Shown piece after piece: positions 26,527-36,226 of a DNA stretch of 64,000 bases (position 1 is its first letter; the number at the start of each line of letters is the position of its first letter). The translations under genes and the position numbers were made by a program. The stretch lies in contig NZ_JAIWZC010000001.1 in NCBI RefSeq assembly GCF_020297485.1, positions 186,001-250,000 on the forward strand, in the 5' to 3' direction. The notes beneath the pieces are model-generated. The model had not been told where the DNA came from. It saw only the letters and a program-made list of their open reading frames with translations, and made no database searches. This DNA comes from Enterocloster clostridioformis (lineage in GTDB: Bacteria > Bacillota > Clostridia > Lachnospirales > Lachnospiraceae).

Positions 26527-27447
26527 ATGGCAGACAGCATCCAGGAGAGAATATTAGAGGAAGTGGCCGACCTTCACGGTGTTCCGGCAGGGGCCTATAA
26601 TATAAGGGCCAACGGCCAGACAGCCGGCCGCAATACCACGGCCAACATAGACATTGTAACAAAGACGGATAAGCCGGGAATCGACATCCGCATCAAACCC
26701 GGCACCAGAAACGAAAGCGTACACATCCCCGTGGTGGTCAGCGCCAGCGGTTTAAAGGAGATGGTCTATAACGATTTCTTCATCGGTGAGGACTCGGATG
26801 TGGTCATCGTGGCAGGCTGCGGCATTCATAACTGCGGGGACCAGGATTCAGAGCATGACGGAATCCACCGCTTCTTTGTGGGAAAGAATGCAAAGGTCAA
26901 ATATGTGGAGAAGCATTACGGCGAGGGTGACGGCAACGGCAAGCGCATCCTGAATCCGGGCACGGAAGTCTACATGGAGGAAAACAGCTACATGGAGATG
27001 GAGATGGTCCAGATTGAGGGTGTGGATTCCACCAACAGGACCAACTCCGCTGAGCTTGCCGCGGGAGCCAAGCTTATAGTGCGGGAACGCCTTTTGACCC
27101 ACGGCAGCCAGAATGCAGAGAGTACTTACATCGTGAATCTGAACGGAGAGGATTCCAGCGCGGATGTGGTGTCACGTTCCGTTGCCAAGGATACCTCAAA
27201 GCAGACCTTCAATTCCAAAATCGTGGGCAACGCCAAGTGCAGCGGACATACGGAGTGTGACGCCATCATCATGGATGATGCCAAGATTTTTGCCATTCCG
27301 GGACTGATTGCCAACAACATTGACGCGGCCCTGATTCACGAGGCAGCCATAGGCAAGATTGCGGGGGAGCAGATTGTGAAGCTTATGACCCTGGGTCTTA
27401 CAGAGGAAGAGGCGGAAGCCCAGATTGTCAACGGCTTCTTAAAATAG
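26527..27447 (+). CDS. sufB: SufB/SufD-like Fe-S scaffold protein
   Basis: A 306-residue protein of the SufB/SufD core family, much shorter than E. coli SufB (about 495 residues) and lacking its N-terminal extension. Features are a beta-helix region with GCGIHNCGDQDSEHDGIHRF, SYMEMEMVQIEGVDST, VVSRSVAKDTSKQTFNSKI and the conserved C-terminal block GHTECDAIIMDDAKI and DAALIHEAAIGKIAGEQI. GGGGAGGAG 8 bases upstream of the ATG sets the start 17 bases after the sufC stop. It likely forms a SufC2B2-type complex. Cysteines at CGIHNC may hold the cluster. Confidence 0.88.
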   Translation: MADSIQERILEEVADLHGVPAGAYNIRANGQTAGRNTTANIDIVTKTDKPGIDIRIKPGTRNESVHIPVVVSASGLKEMVYNDFFIGEDSDVVIVAGCGIHNCGDQDSEHDGIHRFFVGKNAKVKYVEKHYGEGDGNGKRILNPGTEVYMEENSYMEMEMVQIEGVDSTNRTNSAELAAGAKLIVRERLLTHGSQNAESTYIVNLNGEDSSADVVSRSVAKDTSKQTFNSKIVGNAKCSGHTECDAIIMDDAKIFAIPGLIANNIDAALIHEAAIGKIAGEQIVKLMTLGLTEEEAEAQIVNGFLK

Positions 27448-27564
27448 TATATAGAACAATTGAACATGGATAAAGCTGCTGCGGCCCAACAGGCCGCAGC
27501 TTGCGTATGTACCGGTGTATATGATACGGGCGGTACGCAGCATATGATACAGGGGGACAAAAAC

Positions 27565-28860
27565 ATGGGGGAAGATCGTGAGGGAAGGGCAGCGGCCCTT
27601 CTGCCTATTCTGATATTTCTGTTGATTTTCTTGGGCTCCGGGTTCATTACCGGAGACTTTTACAGTATGCCGGCCATTGTGGCCTTTTTGATTGCGCTTC
27701 TGGCGGCCCTTGTGCAGAACCGGGAGCTTGGCTTTTCGGAAAAGATAAAGCTGGCCGCACAGGGCGTAGGGGATGAAAATATCATCACCATGTGCCTCAT
27801 ATTCCTGGCAGCAGGCGCCTTTACAGGAGCTGTGAAGGCGGCCGGCGGTGTGGACTCCACAGTTAATCTGGGACTTTCCATCCTGCCCTCCAACGTGGCT
27901 GTGGCAGGACTGTTTCTCATTGGGTGCTTCATATCCATATCCATGGGAACCTCGGTGGGCACCATCACAGCCCTGGCTCCCATTGCGGTGGGAATCAGCC
28001 AGAAAACCGGATTTTCCATGGCGGTCTGCGCAGGCGCCGTGGTGGGCGGGGCCATGTTCGGAGACAACCTGTCCATGATATCCGACACCACCATAGCAGC
28101 GGTAAAGACACAGGGATGTGAGATGAAGGACAAGTTCAGGGAGAATTTTCTCATCGTGCTGCCGGCAGCCATTGTCACGATCCTTTTGTTCCTGGTCCTG
28201 GGAAAGGATGCCTCGTTCCAGATACAGGGCAGCCTTGACTACAGCCTGTTACGGGTGATGCCCTATTTGGTGGTGCTGGCAGGCGCCCTGGCAGGAGTGA
28301 ACGTATTTCTGGTCCTCATGACCGGCACGGTGCTGAGCCTGATAGCCGGAGTGGCTACAGGCGCCTTCGGGGTGGGGGAAATGTTCACCCATGTGGGAGA
28401 GGGAATCACGGGAATGTATGATATCACGGTGATATCCGTGATCGTGGCCTGCATCGTGGCCCTGGTAAAGGAGTACGGAGGGATTGCCTTCATTCTTTCC
28501 TTCATCAAAAAAAGAATCAACGGGGAAAGGGGAGGAGAGCTGGGAATCGCAGCCCTGGCTCTTCTGGTGGACATGTGTACGGCCAATAATACGGTGGCCA
28601 TTGTCATGGCTGGCCCCATTGCAAAAGAAATCAGCGCTGACTTCGGCGTGACGCCCAGGCGTTCCGCGTCCCTCCTGGACATGTTCAGCTCCATGGGACA
28701 GGGACTGATTCCTTACGGCGCCCAGCTTCTGGCCGCGGCCGGCCTGACAGGCCTGACTCCCTTTGAAATCATTCCCTACTGCTTTTATCCCATCCTCATG
28801 GGAGTCAGCGGGCTGATATTCATATTCATTAAAAAAAGACATGGAAAGGTACTGGTATGA
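27565..28860 (+). CDS. Na+/H+ antiporter, NhaC family
   Basis: A 431-residue polytopic membrane protein with about 11-12 hydrophobic segments. The signature parts are MGTSVGTITALAPIAVGIS, AGAVVGGAMFGDNLSMISDTTIAA and, in the second half, DMCTANNTVAIVMAGPIAKEIS. This is the NhaC/antiporter superfamily arrangement that exchanges cytosolic sodium for external protons, sometimes with a metabolite. The ATG at 27565 has AGGGGG 8 bases upstream. The stop overlaps the start of the next gene (ATGA), so a coupled pair of sodium-linked transporters is encoded. An imperfect hairpin (27478-27500) lies between sufB and this gene. Confidence 0.85.
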   Translation: MGEDREGRAAALLPILIFLLIFLGSGFITGDFYSMPAIVAFLIALLAALVQNRELGFSEKIKLAAQGVGDENIITMCLIFLAAGAFTGAVKAAGGVDSTVNLGLSILPSNVAVAGLFLIGCFISISMGTSVGTITALAPIAVGISQKTGFSMAVCAGAVVGGAMFGDNLSMISDTTIAAVKTQGCEMKDKFRENFLIVLPAAIVTILLFLVLGKDASFQIQGSLDYSLLRVMPYLVVLAGALAGVNVFLVLMTGTVLSLIAGVATGAFGVGEMFTHVGEGITGMYDITVISVIVACIVALVKEYGGIAFILSFIKKRINGERGGELGIAALALLVDMCTANNTVAIVMAGPIAKEISADFGVTPRRSASLLDMFSSMGQGLIPYGAQLLAAAGLTGLTPFEIIPYCFYPILMGVSGLIFIFIKKRHGKVLV

Positions 28861-30185
28861 AGACTAAGAATCAATGGGCAAGTAAACTTGGATTTATCAT
28901 GGCAACCGCAGGGGCGGCCATAGGACTGGGAAATCTGTGGAAGTTTCCCTATCTCATGGGACGAAACGGAGGAGCATCCTTCCTGGCGGTATATTTATTC
29001 TTTATCTGCATTCTGGGCGTACCGGTGATGATGCTGGAGATGTCACTGGGCAGAAAGACCCGCCACGATCCCGTGCTGGCATACGGGGATATCCACCCCA
29101 ATGCCAGGATTGCAGGGGTGTTTGGAGTGGCGGCGGCATTTCTGATTCTGTCCTACTACAGTGTCATCGGAGGCTGGATCATCAAGTATATTGTAAGCTA
29201 TGGAACCACCTTCCACGCTCCGGAGGATTTTGAGGCATTTATCAGCGCGCCGGCGGAGCCTGTGTTCTGGCATTTCCTCTTCCTCTTCATGACAACCGCT
29301 GTCTGCTATCACGGCATCAGCGGTATCGAGAATGTCAGCAGAATCATGATGCCCCTGCTGTTTGTGCTGCTGATTGTAATTATTGTGAGAAGCGTGACCC
29401 TGCCTGACGCTGTCCTGGGCCTCAAATTCATTTTTATTCCCAGCAGCGCGGCCTTTAACATGAAGGCGGTCAGCGCGGCCCTGGGTCAGGTATTTTATTC
29501 CCTGAGCCTCTGTATGGGAATTACCATTACCTACGGAAGCTATCTGGGAGATAAGGAAAATATTCCAAAAAGCTGCGCCAGCGTGGCGGGACTGGACACC
29601 ATCATTGCATTGATGGCAGGTATAGCCATCTTTCCGGCGGTGTTTTCCTTTGGGCTGGAGCCGGGACAGGGGCCGGGCCTTATATTCGGCACCCTTCCCA
29701 AGGTGTTTGCCTCCATTAAAGGAGGGTCGGTCTTTGCAATCCTGTTCTTTGCACTGGTGCTGTTTGCTGCCGTGACCAGCGCCATTGCCCTGCTGGAGGT
29801 GGTGGTTTCCTTTGCAGTGGACAGCCTTAAGTGGACAAGGAAAAAGGCTACGGTCATCCTGGGCCTCCTTATTTTCCTGACAGGGGTTCCCAGCGCTCTG
29901 TCCTTCGGCACTCTGGGGAATGTGACCATACTCAATTACAGTGTATTCGACTTTGTGGGAATGGTGACGGACAACATCCTCCTTCCCTTTGGCGGCCTGG
30001 CCATGTGCTATTTTATCGGCTGGAAATGGGAACCCCAGTATCTGGTGGACGAGGTGGAGAAAAACGGGGTCACCTTCAAGCTTAAGAAGCTGTGGATATT
30101 CTGCATTCGTTTTCTCACCCCGATTCTGGTTGCGTCTGTGACCTTGACGGGATTTGCCGGTATTTATTCTATTGTGTGGGGATAG
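28857..30185 (+). CDS. Sodium-dependent transporter, NSS (SNF) family
   Basis: A 442-residue, 11- to 12-segment membrane protein of the neurotransmitter:sodium symporter family (LeuT-like). The opening WASKLGFIMATAGAAIGLGN with LWKFPYLMGRNGGASFL is diagnostic of the sodium and substrate site in TM1, and SLCMGITITYGSYL corresponds to TM6. Substrates in bacteria are amino acids such as tryptophan, tyrosine or leucine; the specific one cannot be read here. It overlaps the antiporter gene by 4 bases, so sodium export and sodium-driven uptake are co-expressed. Confidence 0.9.
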   Translation: MKTKNQWASKLGFIMATAGAAIGLGNLWKFPYLMGRNGGASFLAVYLFFICILGVPVMMLEMSLGRKTRHDPVLAYGDIHPNARIAGVFGVAAAFLILSYYSVIGGWIIKYIVSYGTTFHAPEDFEAFISAPAEPVFWHFLFLFMTTAVCYHGISGIENVSRIMMPLLFVLLIVIIVRSVTLPDAVLGLKFIFIPSSAAFNMKAVSAALGQVFYSLSLCMGITITYGSYLGDKENIPKSCASVAGLDTIIALMAGIAIFPAVFSFGLEPGQGPGLIFGTLPKVFASIKGGSVFAILFFALVLFAAVTSAIALLEVVVSFAVDSLKWTRKKATVILGLLIFLTGVPSALSFGTLGNVTILNYSVFDFVGMVTDNILLPFGGLAMCYFIGWKWEPQYLVDEVEKNGVTFKLKKLWIFCIRFLTPILVASVTLTGFAGIYSIVWG

Positions 30186-30218
30186 GAATACACATATAGG
30201 TAGAGGAGGTGCGCCCAT

Positions 30219-31976
30219 ATGGAAAATCAGAAACGGGAAAATCTGCTGAACCTGGCCCTGGATGCCACGGAGGAGGAACGGCTGAAATCAGTGAACCTGA
30301 ATGTGGGGTATGACCCTGAGGAGAAGACATGGGAGCTCATAGTCAGGTACAATGGCTCACTTGAGGCCCTTCGGAACGAGGGTATCCGGGTGGATGAGCT
30401 GGCTGCCGGATACGCGGTCCTGGTGGTGCCGGAGAGCCGGATAGATCAGGTCAGCGCCATGGAGCAAATTGTATACATCGAGAAACCAAAGAGGCTGTTC
30501 TTTGCCAGCAACATGGCAAGGGCAGCCTCCTGTCTAAGCACGATTCAGACCAGCAGCGGGTCAGGAACAGGAGGCGTGGGAGCGGGAGCAGGCGTTATAA
30601 GCGGCCTGGAATCCGGTCTCACGGGAAGAGGCGTGCTGGTGGCAGTCATTGATTCAGGCATTGATTACTTTCATCCGGATTTCAGGAACCCGGACGGAAC
30701 CACCCGCATCGGGCTGCTGGCGGACCAGGACAGGGACCGGATTTATACCAGGGAGGAGATCAACGCTGCCCTGGAAACAGGGAGCCGGTCATCTGCCCTG
30801 GAGCTGGTGCCTTCCACAGACCCCAGCGGCCACGGGACAGCGGTGGCAGCCATTGCGGCCGGAAACGGCAGGGAGGGAAACGGTGTTTACCGGGGCGTGG
30901 CCTATGAGAGCGAGCTCATGGTGGTGAAACTGGGAACGCCCCTGACGGACAGCTTTCCGCGGACCACCCAGTTAATGAAGGCTCTGGACCTGGTGGTCCG
31001 GCGGGCCCGGGATATGAACCGGCCCCTGGCTGTGAACATAAGCTTTGGAAATACCTATGGATCCCATGACGGGACCAGTCTGCTGGAGACCTTCATCAAC
31101 GACATGTCGAACATTGGCAGAAACGTTATCGTGGCCGGCACAGGAAACGAGGGAACCGGGGCAGGACACAGGGCAGGAAGTCTGGTCATGGGACAGGAGG
31201 AAAATGCGCAGCTGTCCATCGCGCCCTATGAGACGGGAATGGGAGTGCAGCTGTGGAAGTCCTATGTGGACCAGTTTTCCATCCGCCTGGTCACGCCGTC
31301 AGGGGAGGTCATCGGGCCTATCGACAGCCGGCTGGGCCCCCAGACCCTGCGCTACGGGGGAACGCGGATCCTGATTTATTACGGCAAGCCCAGTCCCTTC
31401 AGCCGGGCCCAGGAGGTATACTTTGATTTCCTGCCTGTGAGGGATTATCTGGACAGCGGAATCTGGACCTTCCGCCTGACGCCGGAGCGGATTGTGACCG
31501 GGCGCTACGATATGTGGCTGCCTTCCAGGGGGATTTTAAACCCGTCCACCCGCTTTTTAAGGCCGGTGCCGGAGACCACCCTGACCATTCCCTCCACTGC
31601 TGCCAATGTGATATCCGTGGGGGCTTACGATGATTCTTACCGCGCCTACGCGGATTTTTCCGGCCGCGGTTTCACCCGCCAGACGCAGCAGGTAAAACCG
31701 GATCTGGCAGCTCCGGGAGTGGATATTGTCACAGCCAGGCGGGGAGGCGGATACGAGGCAGTGACGGGAACCTCCTTTGCAGCCCCCTTTGTCACGGGCA
31801 GCGCGGCCCTGCTGATGCAGTGGGGAATTTTGCAGGGAAACGACCCCTTCCTTTACGGGGAGAAGGTAAAGGCGTATTTTACCAGAGGGGCCAGGCACCT
31901 GCCGGGGTATGATGTGTGGCCCAATGAGAGGCTGGGGTATGGGACTCTTTGTGTGAGGGACAGTCTGCCGGTGTAG
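30219..31976 (+). CDS. S8 family subtilisin-like peptidase, Csp-related
   Basis: A 585-residue protein without a signal peptide. A prodomain-like N terminus (residues 1-100) with VDELAAGYAVLVVPE precedes a Gly/Ser-rich linker and the catalytic domain: Asp in VIDSGID (about 144), His in SGHGTAVA (about 204) and Ser in GTSFAAPFVTG (about 519). A large insert (about residues 330-470) with a beta-rich jelly-roll look separates His and Ser, as in the CspA/B/C germination proteases of Clostridia. All three catalytic residues are intact. GAGGAGGTG precedes the start. The role may be germination or another proteolytic step. Confidence 0.83.
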   Translation: MENQKRENLLNLALDATEEERLKSVNLNVGYDPEEKTWELIVRYNGSLEALRNEGIRVDELAAGYAVLVVPESRIDQVSAMEQIVYIEKPKRLFFASNMARAASCLSTIQTSSGSGTGGVGAGAGVISGLESGLTGRGVLVAVIDSGIDYFHPDFRNPDGTTRIGLLADQDRDRIYTREEINAALETGSRSSALELVPSTDPSGHGTAVAAIAAGNGREGNGVYRGVAYESELMVVKLGTPLTDSFPRTTQLMKALDLVVRRARDMNRPLAVNISFGNTYGSHDGTSLLETFINDMSNIGRNVIVAGTGNEGTGAGHRAGSLVMGQEENAQLSIAPYETGMGVQLWKSYVDQFSIRLVTPSGEVIGPIDSRLGPQTLRYGGTRILIYYGKPSPFSRAQEVYFDFLPVRDYLDSGIWTFRLTPERIVTGRYDMWLPSRGILNPSTRFLRPVPETTLTIPSTAANVISVGAYDDSYRAYADFSGRGFTRQTQQVKPDLAAPGVDIVTARRGGGYEAVTGTSFAAPFVTGSAALLMQWGILQGNDPFLYGEKVKAYFTRGARHLPGYDVWPNERLGYGTLCVRDSLPV

Positions 31977-32052
31977 GGATGTTTATAAGACCAGCTTAGA
32001 TACCCGGCTTACATGACCTGCGTCACATCCTCTAGGAAATAGTTAGAATTTA

Positions 32053-32061
32053 TGATATAAT
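32053..32061 (+). promoter_or_regulatory. Extended -10 promoter before dgt
   Basis: TGATATAAT (TGn plus a perfect -10) lies 117 bases upstream of dgt without a good -35, the extended -10 type. The surrounding 200-base gap (31977-32177) shows nothing else. Confidence 0.5.
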
Positions 32062-32177
32062 GTGAGCATTAGGCAGCTGTTTACCGGTCTGATGCTCTTT
32101 TGCTTACGCAATATTTGAAATTTTTGTAGTAAAAACAGGAATCCGGCAATATAATAATAGAGATAGGGAGTGGATGG

Positions 32178-33188
32178 ATGAATATCAGGGAGTCACTGGA
32201 AGCATTGGAAGAATCGTACATGAGCCCCTATGCGTCCCTTAGCAGCAGGACCAGGGGACGGGACAAGCCGGAGCAGCTGTGCGATATGCGGCCTGAGTAC
32301 CAGCGGGACAGGGACCGCATCCTGCACTCCAAGGCATTTAGACGGCTGAAGCATAAGACACAGGTGTTTCTGGCTCCCGAAGGGGACCATTACAGGACCA
32401 GGCTCACCCACACCCTGGAGGTGTCCCAGATAGCCCGTACCATAGCCAAAACTCTGCGGCTCAATGAGAGCCTGACAGAGGCCATTGCCCTGGGCCATGA
32501 TCTGGGGCACACGCCCTTCGGCCATTCCGGCGAATACATACTGAATAAGATATGCGAGGACGGCTTCACCCACTATGAGCAGAGTGTCCGTATTGTGGAG
32601 GTGCTGGAAAAGGACGGGAGAGGACTGAACCTGACCTGGGAGGTGCGGGACGGCATACGCAACCACAGGACCTCCGGCCATCCGTCCACCCTGGAGGGCG
32701 CCATTGTCCGGCTGTCGGATAAGATTGCCTATATTAATCACGACATAGACGACGCCATCCGGGCCAGGATGTTCACGGAGCACGAGCTGCCCAGGGTGTA
32801 TACCGATGTGCTGGGCCACAGTGTCCGGGAACGTCTCAACAACATGATTCACGACATCATACTGAACAGCATGGACAAACCTGCCATAACCATGTCGGAG
32901 GGGATGGAGGAGGCCATGCAGGGTTTGCGCAAATGGATGTTTGACAATGTATACAAGAACGATATACCCAAGGCGGAGGAGGGAAAGGCCCAGAACATGA
33001 TTACCCAGCTCTATGAGTATTATATGGGACATGTGGATAAGCTGCCGGTGGAGTATGTGCTTCTCATGGTCAACAAGGGGGAGAAGAAGTCCCGGGTGGT
33101 GTGCGACTACATTGCCGGTATGAGCGATATCTATGCCATTGACCAGTTTGAGGAATTATTCGTTCCAAAGCGGTGGAACGTGTACTGA
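32178..33188 (+). CDS. dgt: Deoxyguanosinetriphosphate triphosphohydrolase-like HD protein
   Basis: A 336-residue HD-superfamily phosphohydrolase of the dGTPase type 2 group that cleaves dGTP (or dNTPs) to the nucleoside and triphosphate. Metal-binding residues are in RLTHTLEVSQ (His) and ALGHDLGHTPFGHSGE (His-Asp), then DKIAYINHDIDDAI. RDRILHSKAFRRLKHKTQVF is the family N-terminal signature. AGGGAG precedes the ATG. It lies directly before dnaG, a frequent order in Clostridia that links dNTP control to replication. Confidence 0.92.
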   Translation: MNIRESLEALEESYMSPYASLSSRTRGRDKPEQLCDMRPEYQRDRDRILHSKAFRRLKHKTQVFLAPEGDHYRTRLTHTLEVSQIARTIAKTLRLNESLTEAIALGHDLGHTPFGHSGEYILNKICEDGFTHYEQSVRIVEVLEKDGRGLNLTWEVRDGIRNHRTSGHPSTLEGAIVRLSDKIAYINHDIDDAIRARMFTEHELPRVYTDVLGHSVRERLNNMIHDIILNSMDKPAITMSEGMEEAMQGLRKWMFDNVYKNDIPKAEEGKAQNMITQLYEYYMGHVDKLPVEYVLLMVNKGEKKSRVVCDYIAGMSDIYAIDQFEELFVPKRWNVY

Positions 33189-33244
33189 CAATCCGGCTGT
33201 GTTCGGACAGCCGGCATTAAAAGATACAGAAGGGAGATTATTGC

Positions 33245-35071
33245 ATGTACTATCCCGATGAAGTCATAGAAGAAGTGAGAATGAAGAATGACATCGTGGA
33301 CGTGATTTCAGGATATGTGAAACTGCAGAAAAAGGGGGCTAACTATTTCGGCCTGTGCCCTTTCCACAATGAGAAATCCCCGTCCTTTTCCGTATCGCCG
33401 GGAAAGCAGATGTATTACTGCTTTGGCTGCGGGGCAGGGGGAAATGTCATCACCTTTCTGATGGAATATGAAAATTATACCTTCCAGGAGGCGCTTTCGT
33501 CCCTGGCAGACAGGGCCGGAGTGAACCTGCCGAAGATGGAGTACGGCCGCGAGGCCAGAGAGCAGGCGGAGCTGAGGGCCAGGCTTCTGGAAGTGAACAA
33601 GCTGGCGGCGAATTATTTCTATTACCAGATGAAACAGCCCCAGGGAAAGCCGGCCTATGATTATTTCCACCTTAAGAGGGGACTGGCGGATGAGACCATC
33701 GTCCATTTCGGCCTGGGCTATTCCAATAAGACCAGCGATGATCTGTACCGCTACCTGAAGGGAAAGGGTTACGAGGACAGTTTCCTTAAGGATACCGGCC
33801 TGGTGACGCTGGAGGAACGGGGCGGAAGGGACAAGTTCTGGAACCGCGTCATGTTTCCCATTATGGATGTGAACAACCGCGTCATTGGATTTGGAGGCCG
33901 TGTCATGGGGGATGGGGAACCCAAATACCTGAATTCCCCGGAGACAAAACTCTTTGACAAGAGCCGCAATCTCTACGGCCTGAATTATGCCAGGCTTTCC
34001 AGGGAAGGATATCTACTGATTTGTGAAGGGTACCTGGACGTCATATCCCTGCACCAGGCAGGGTTTACCAACGCGGTGGCATCCCTGGGCACTGCCTTTA
34101 CCAGCCAGCACGCCAATGTGCTGAAACGGTACACGGACCAGGTAATCCTTACCTATGACAGCGACGGAGCCGGGGTGAAGGCGGCGTTGAGGGCCATTCC
34201 TATTTTAAAGGAAGTGGGGATGTCCATTAAGGTACTGAACATGAAACCCTATAAGGACCCGGACGAGTTCATCAAGAACATGGGGGCAGAGGCATTCCGC
34301 CAGCGGATTAAGGAGGCCAAAAACAGCTTTCTCTTTGAGGTGGATGTACTGCGGCGGGGGTATGAGATGGATGATCCGGAGCAGAAGACCAGGTTCTACC
34401 AGGAGACAGCGAGAAAGCTTCTCCAGTTTGGCGAGGCCCTGGAGCGGGAAAATTATCTCCAGGCAGTGGCCAGGGAGCAGATGATTCCGGCGGACGAGCT
34501 GAGAGGTCTGGTCAACCGTATGGGCATGTCCATGGGGCTTAAGGCAGGTGAAAGCCTGAGCCATTCCGGCCGGGTGGTTCCCCAGGAGGCAGAGGAGGAG
34601 GTATTCCCCAGAAGCGGATCTGGCGGCAGCCGCAAACCCAGGCGGCCGGATAAGGAGGATGGAATCCGCCGTTCCCAGAGACTGCTTCTTACCTGGCTTA
34701 TAGAGACCCCGGCCCTGTTTGAGAAGATAGAGGGCGTCATAACGGCAGATGATTTTGTGGAGGATTTGTACCATCAGGTGGCACAGTTGGTATTTGACGG
34801 ACACAGGGAGGGAAATTTAAACCCCGCGGCCATACTCAGCCGGTTCATTAACGATGAGGACCAGTACAAGGAGGTGGCGGCCCTGTTTAACGCCAGTTTA
34901 AAGGAATCCCTGAACAATGAAGAACAAAAGAAGGCATTTTCGGAGACTGTGATGAAGGTCAGAAAGAACAGCCTGGATGTGGCCAGCCGCAATGCAAAGG
35001 ATATAACCCAGTTACAGGAGATTATCAGGCAGCAGGCAGCCTTAAAGCAGCTGCACATCTCCCTGGATTGA
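33245..35071 (+). CDS. dnaG: DNA primase DnaG
   Basis: A 608-residue primase. The CHC2 zinc finger is CPFHNEKS with YYCFGCGAGGN near residues 37-65; the RNA polymerase core has GLGYSNKTSD and FGGRVMGDGEPKYLNSPET; the Toprim acidic residues are in LLICEGYLDVISLHQAGF and LTYDSDGAGVKA; the C-terminal DnaB-binding part is helical. It makes the RNA primers for replication. It is followed by rpoD after 18 bases, the classical macromolecular synthesis operon core. Confidence 0.97.
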   Translation: MYYPDEVIEEVRMKNDIVDVISGYVKLQKKGANYFGLCPFHNEKSPSFSVSPGKQMYYCFGCGAGGNVITFLMEYENYTFQEALSSLADRAGVNLPKMEYGREAREQAELRARLLEVNKLAANYFYYQMKQPQGKPAYDYFHLKRGLADETIVHFGLGYSNKTSDDLYRYLKGKGYEDSFLKDTGLVTLEERGGRDKFWNRVMFPIMDVNNRVIGFGGRVMGDGEPKYLNSPETKLFDKSRNLYGLNYARLSREGYLLICEGYLDVISLHQAGFTNAVASLGTAFTSQHANVLKRYTDQVILTYDSDGAGVKAALRAIPILKEVGMSIKVLNMKPYKDPDEFIKNMGAEAFRQRIKEAKNSFLFEVDVLRRGYEMDDPEQKTRFYQETARKLLQFGEALERENYLQAVAREQMIPADELRGLVNRMGMSMGLKAGESLSHSGRVVPQEAEEEVFPRSGSGGSRKPRRPDKEDGIRRSQRLLLTWLIETPALFEKIEGVITADDFVEDLYHQVAQLVFDGHREGNLNPAAILSRFINDEDQYKEVAALFNASLKESLNNEEQKKAFSETVMKVRKNSLDVASRNAKDITQLQEIIRQQAALKQLHISLD

Positions 35072-35089
35072 CAGCATTTCATAGGAAGG

Positions 35090-36226
35090 ATGGACCAAAT
35101 TATGGAAGGGACGGACGTGTTTGAGGAGAAACTGGCAGGACTTCTGGAGGAAGCCAAGAAAAAGAAAAATGTATTGGAATACCAGGAGGTCATGAATTAT
35201 TTTGGTCAGGAGCCCCCTGCCGCCAACCAGTTGGACAGGCTGTTTGAGTTCCTGGACCAGAATAAGGTGGACGTCATCCGCATGGGGACAGAGGATGAGC
35301 TGGACCCGGACCTTTTTATCGAGGAGGAAATGGAACTGGATGAAGAGGAAGAAATAGATATGGAGCACCTGGACCTGTCGGTTCCCGAGGGCGTCAGCCT
35401 GGAGGATCCTGTGCGCATGTATCTGAAGGAGATTGGGAAGATTCCTCTCCTGGGCATGGAGGATGAGGTGGAGCTGGCCAAGAAGATGGAGCTCGGCGAC
35501 CCGGAAGCCAGGAAACGCCTGGCAGAGTCCAACCTGCGCCTGGTGGTCAGCATTGCAAAGCGGTATGTGGGCAGGGGAATGCAGTTTTTAGACCTGATTC
35601 AGGAAGGAAACCTGGGGCTTATCAAGGCAGTGGAGAAATTTGATTATACCAAGGGGTATAAGTTCAGCACCTATGCCACATGGTGGATCCGCCAGGCCAT
35701 TACCAGGGCTATTGCGGACCAGGCCAGAACCATACGGATTCCGGTTCATATGGTGGAAACCATCAACCGCCTGGTGCGCACCTCCCGCCAGCTTCTGCAG
35801 GAGCTGGGAAGGGAGCCCACCACAGAGGAGATTGCGGCCAGGCTGGACCTGCCGGTGGAGCGGGTATCTGAAATCATGAAGATGTCCCAGGAGCCGGTGT
35901 CCTTAGAGACGCCCATCGGCGAGGAGGAGGACAGCCACCTGGGAGACTTTATACAGGATGACAATGTGCTGGTGCCTCAGGACGCGGCAGCCTTCACCCT
36001 TCTCCATGAACAGCTGATGGAAGTTCTGCTGACACTGACAGAGCGGGAACAGAAGGTGCTGCGCCTTCGGTTCGGCCTGGACGACGGACGTCCCAGGACC
36101 CTGGAGGAAGTGGGAAAGCAGTTTAATGTGACGAGGGAGAGGATACGCCAGATTGAGGCAAAGGCCCTGCGCAAGCTGCGCCATCCCAGCAGAAGTAAAA
36201 AGTTAAAGGATTATCTGGATGAATAG
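35090..36226 (+). CDS. rpoD: RNA polymerase primary sigma factor SigA/RpoD
   Basis: A 378-residue housekeeping sigma factor. Region 1.1 is acidic and short (to about residue 95), region 1.2 is [16 protein letters not shown], region 2 has [22 protein letters not shown] and [18 protein letters not shown], and region 4.2 has [20 protein letters not shown]. The start at 35090 follows an AGGAAGG immediately before it; the in-frame ATG at 35102 has better-spaced AAGGATGG, so it may be the true start. It matches the TTGACA/TATAAT promoters found through the window. It overlaps trmK by 8 bases. Confidence 0.97.
   Translation: MDQIMEGTDVFEEKLAGLLEEAKKKKNVLEYQEVMNYFGQEPPAANQLDRLFEFLDQNKVDVIRMGTEDELDPDLFIEEEMELDEEEEIDMEHLDLSVPEGVSLEDPVRMYLKEIGKIPLLGMEDEVELAKKMELGDPEARKRLAESNLRLVVSIAKRYVGRGMQFLDLIQEGNLGLIKAVEKFDYTKGYKFSTYATWWIRQAITRAIADQARTIRIPVHMVETINRLVRTSRQLLQELGREPTTEEIAARLDLPVERVSEIMKMSQEPVSLETPIGEEEDSHLGDFIQDDNVLVPQDAAAFTLLHEQLMEVLLTLTEREQKVLRLRFGLDDGRPRTLEEVGKQFNVTRERIRQIEAKALRKLRHPSRSKKLKDYLDE

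Noticed and set aside
29043..30218. Minus-strand frame of 391 codons opposite the NSS transporter
   Set aside because: Very rich in His/Gln/Lys/Asn, the mirror of a hydrophobic membrane protein, and without a start signal.
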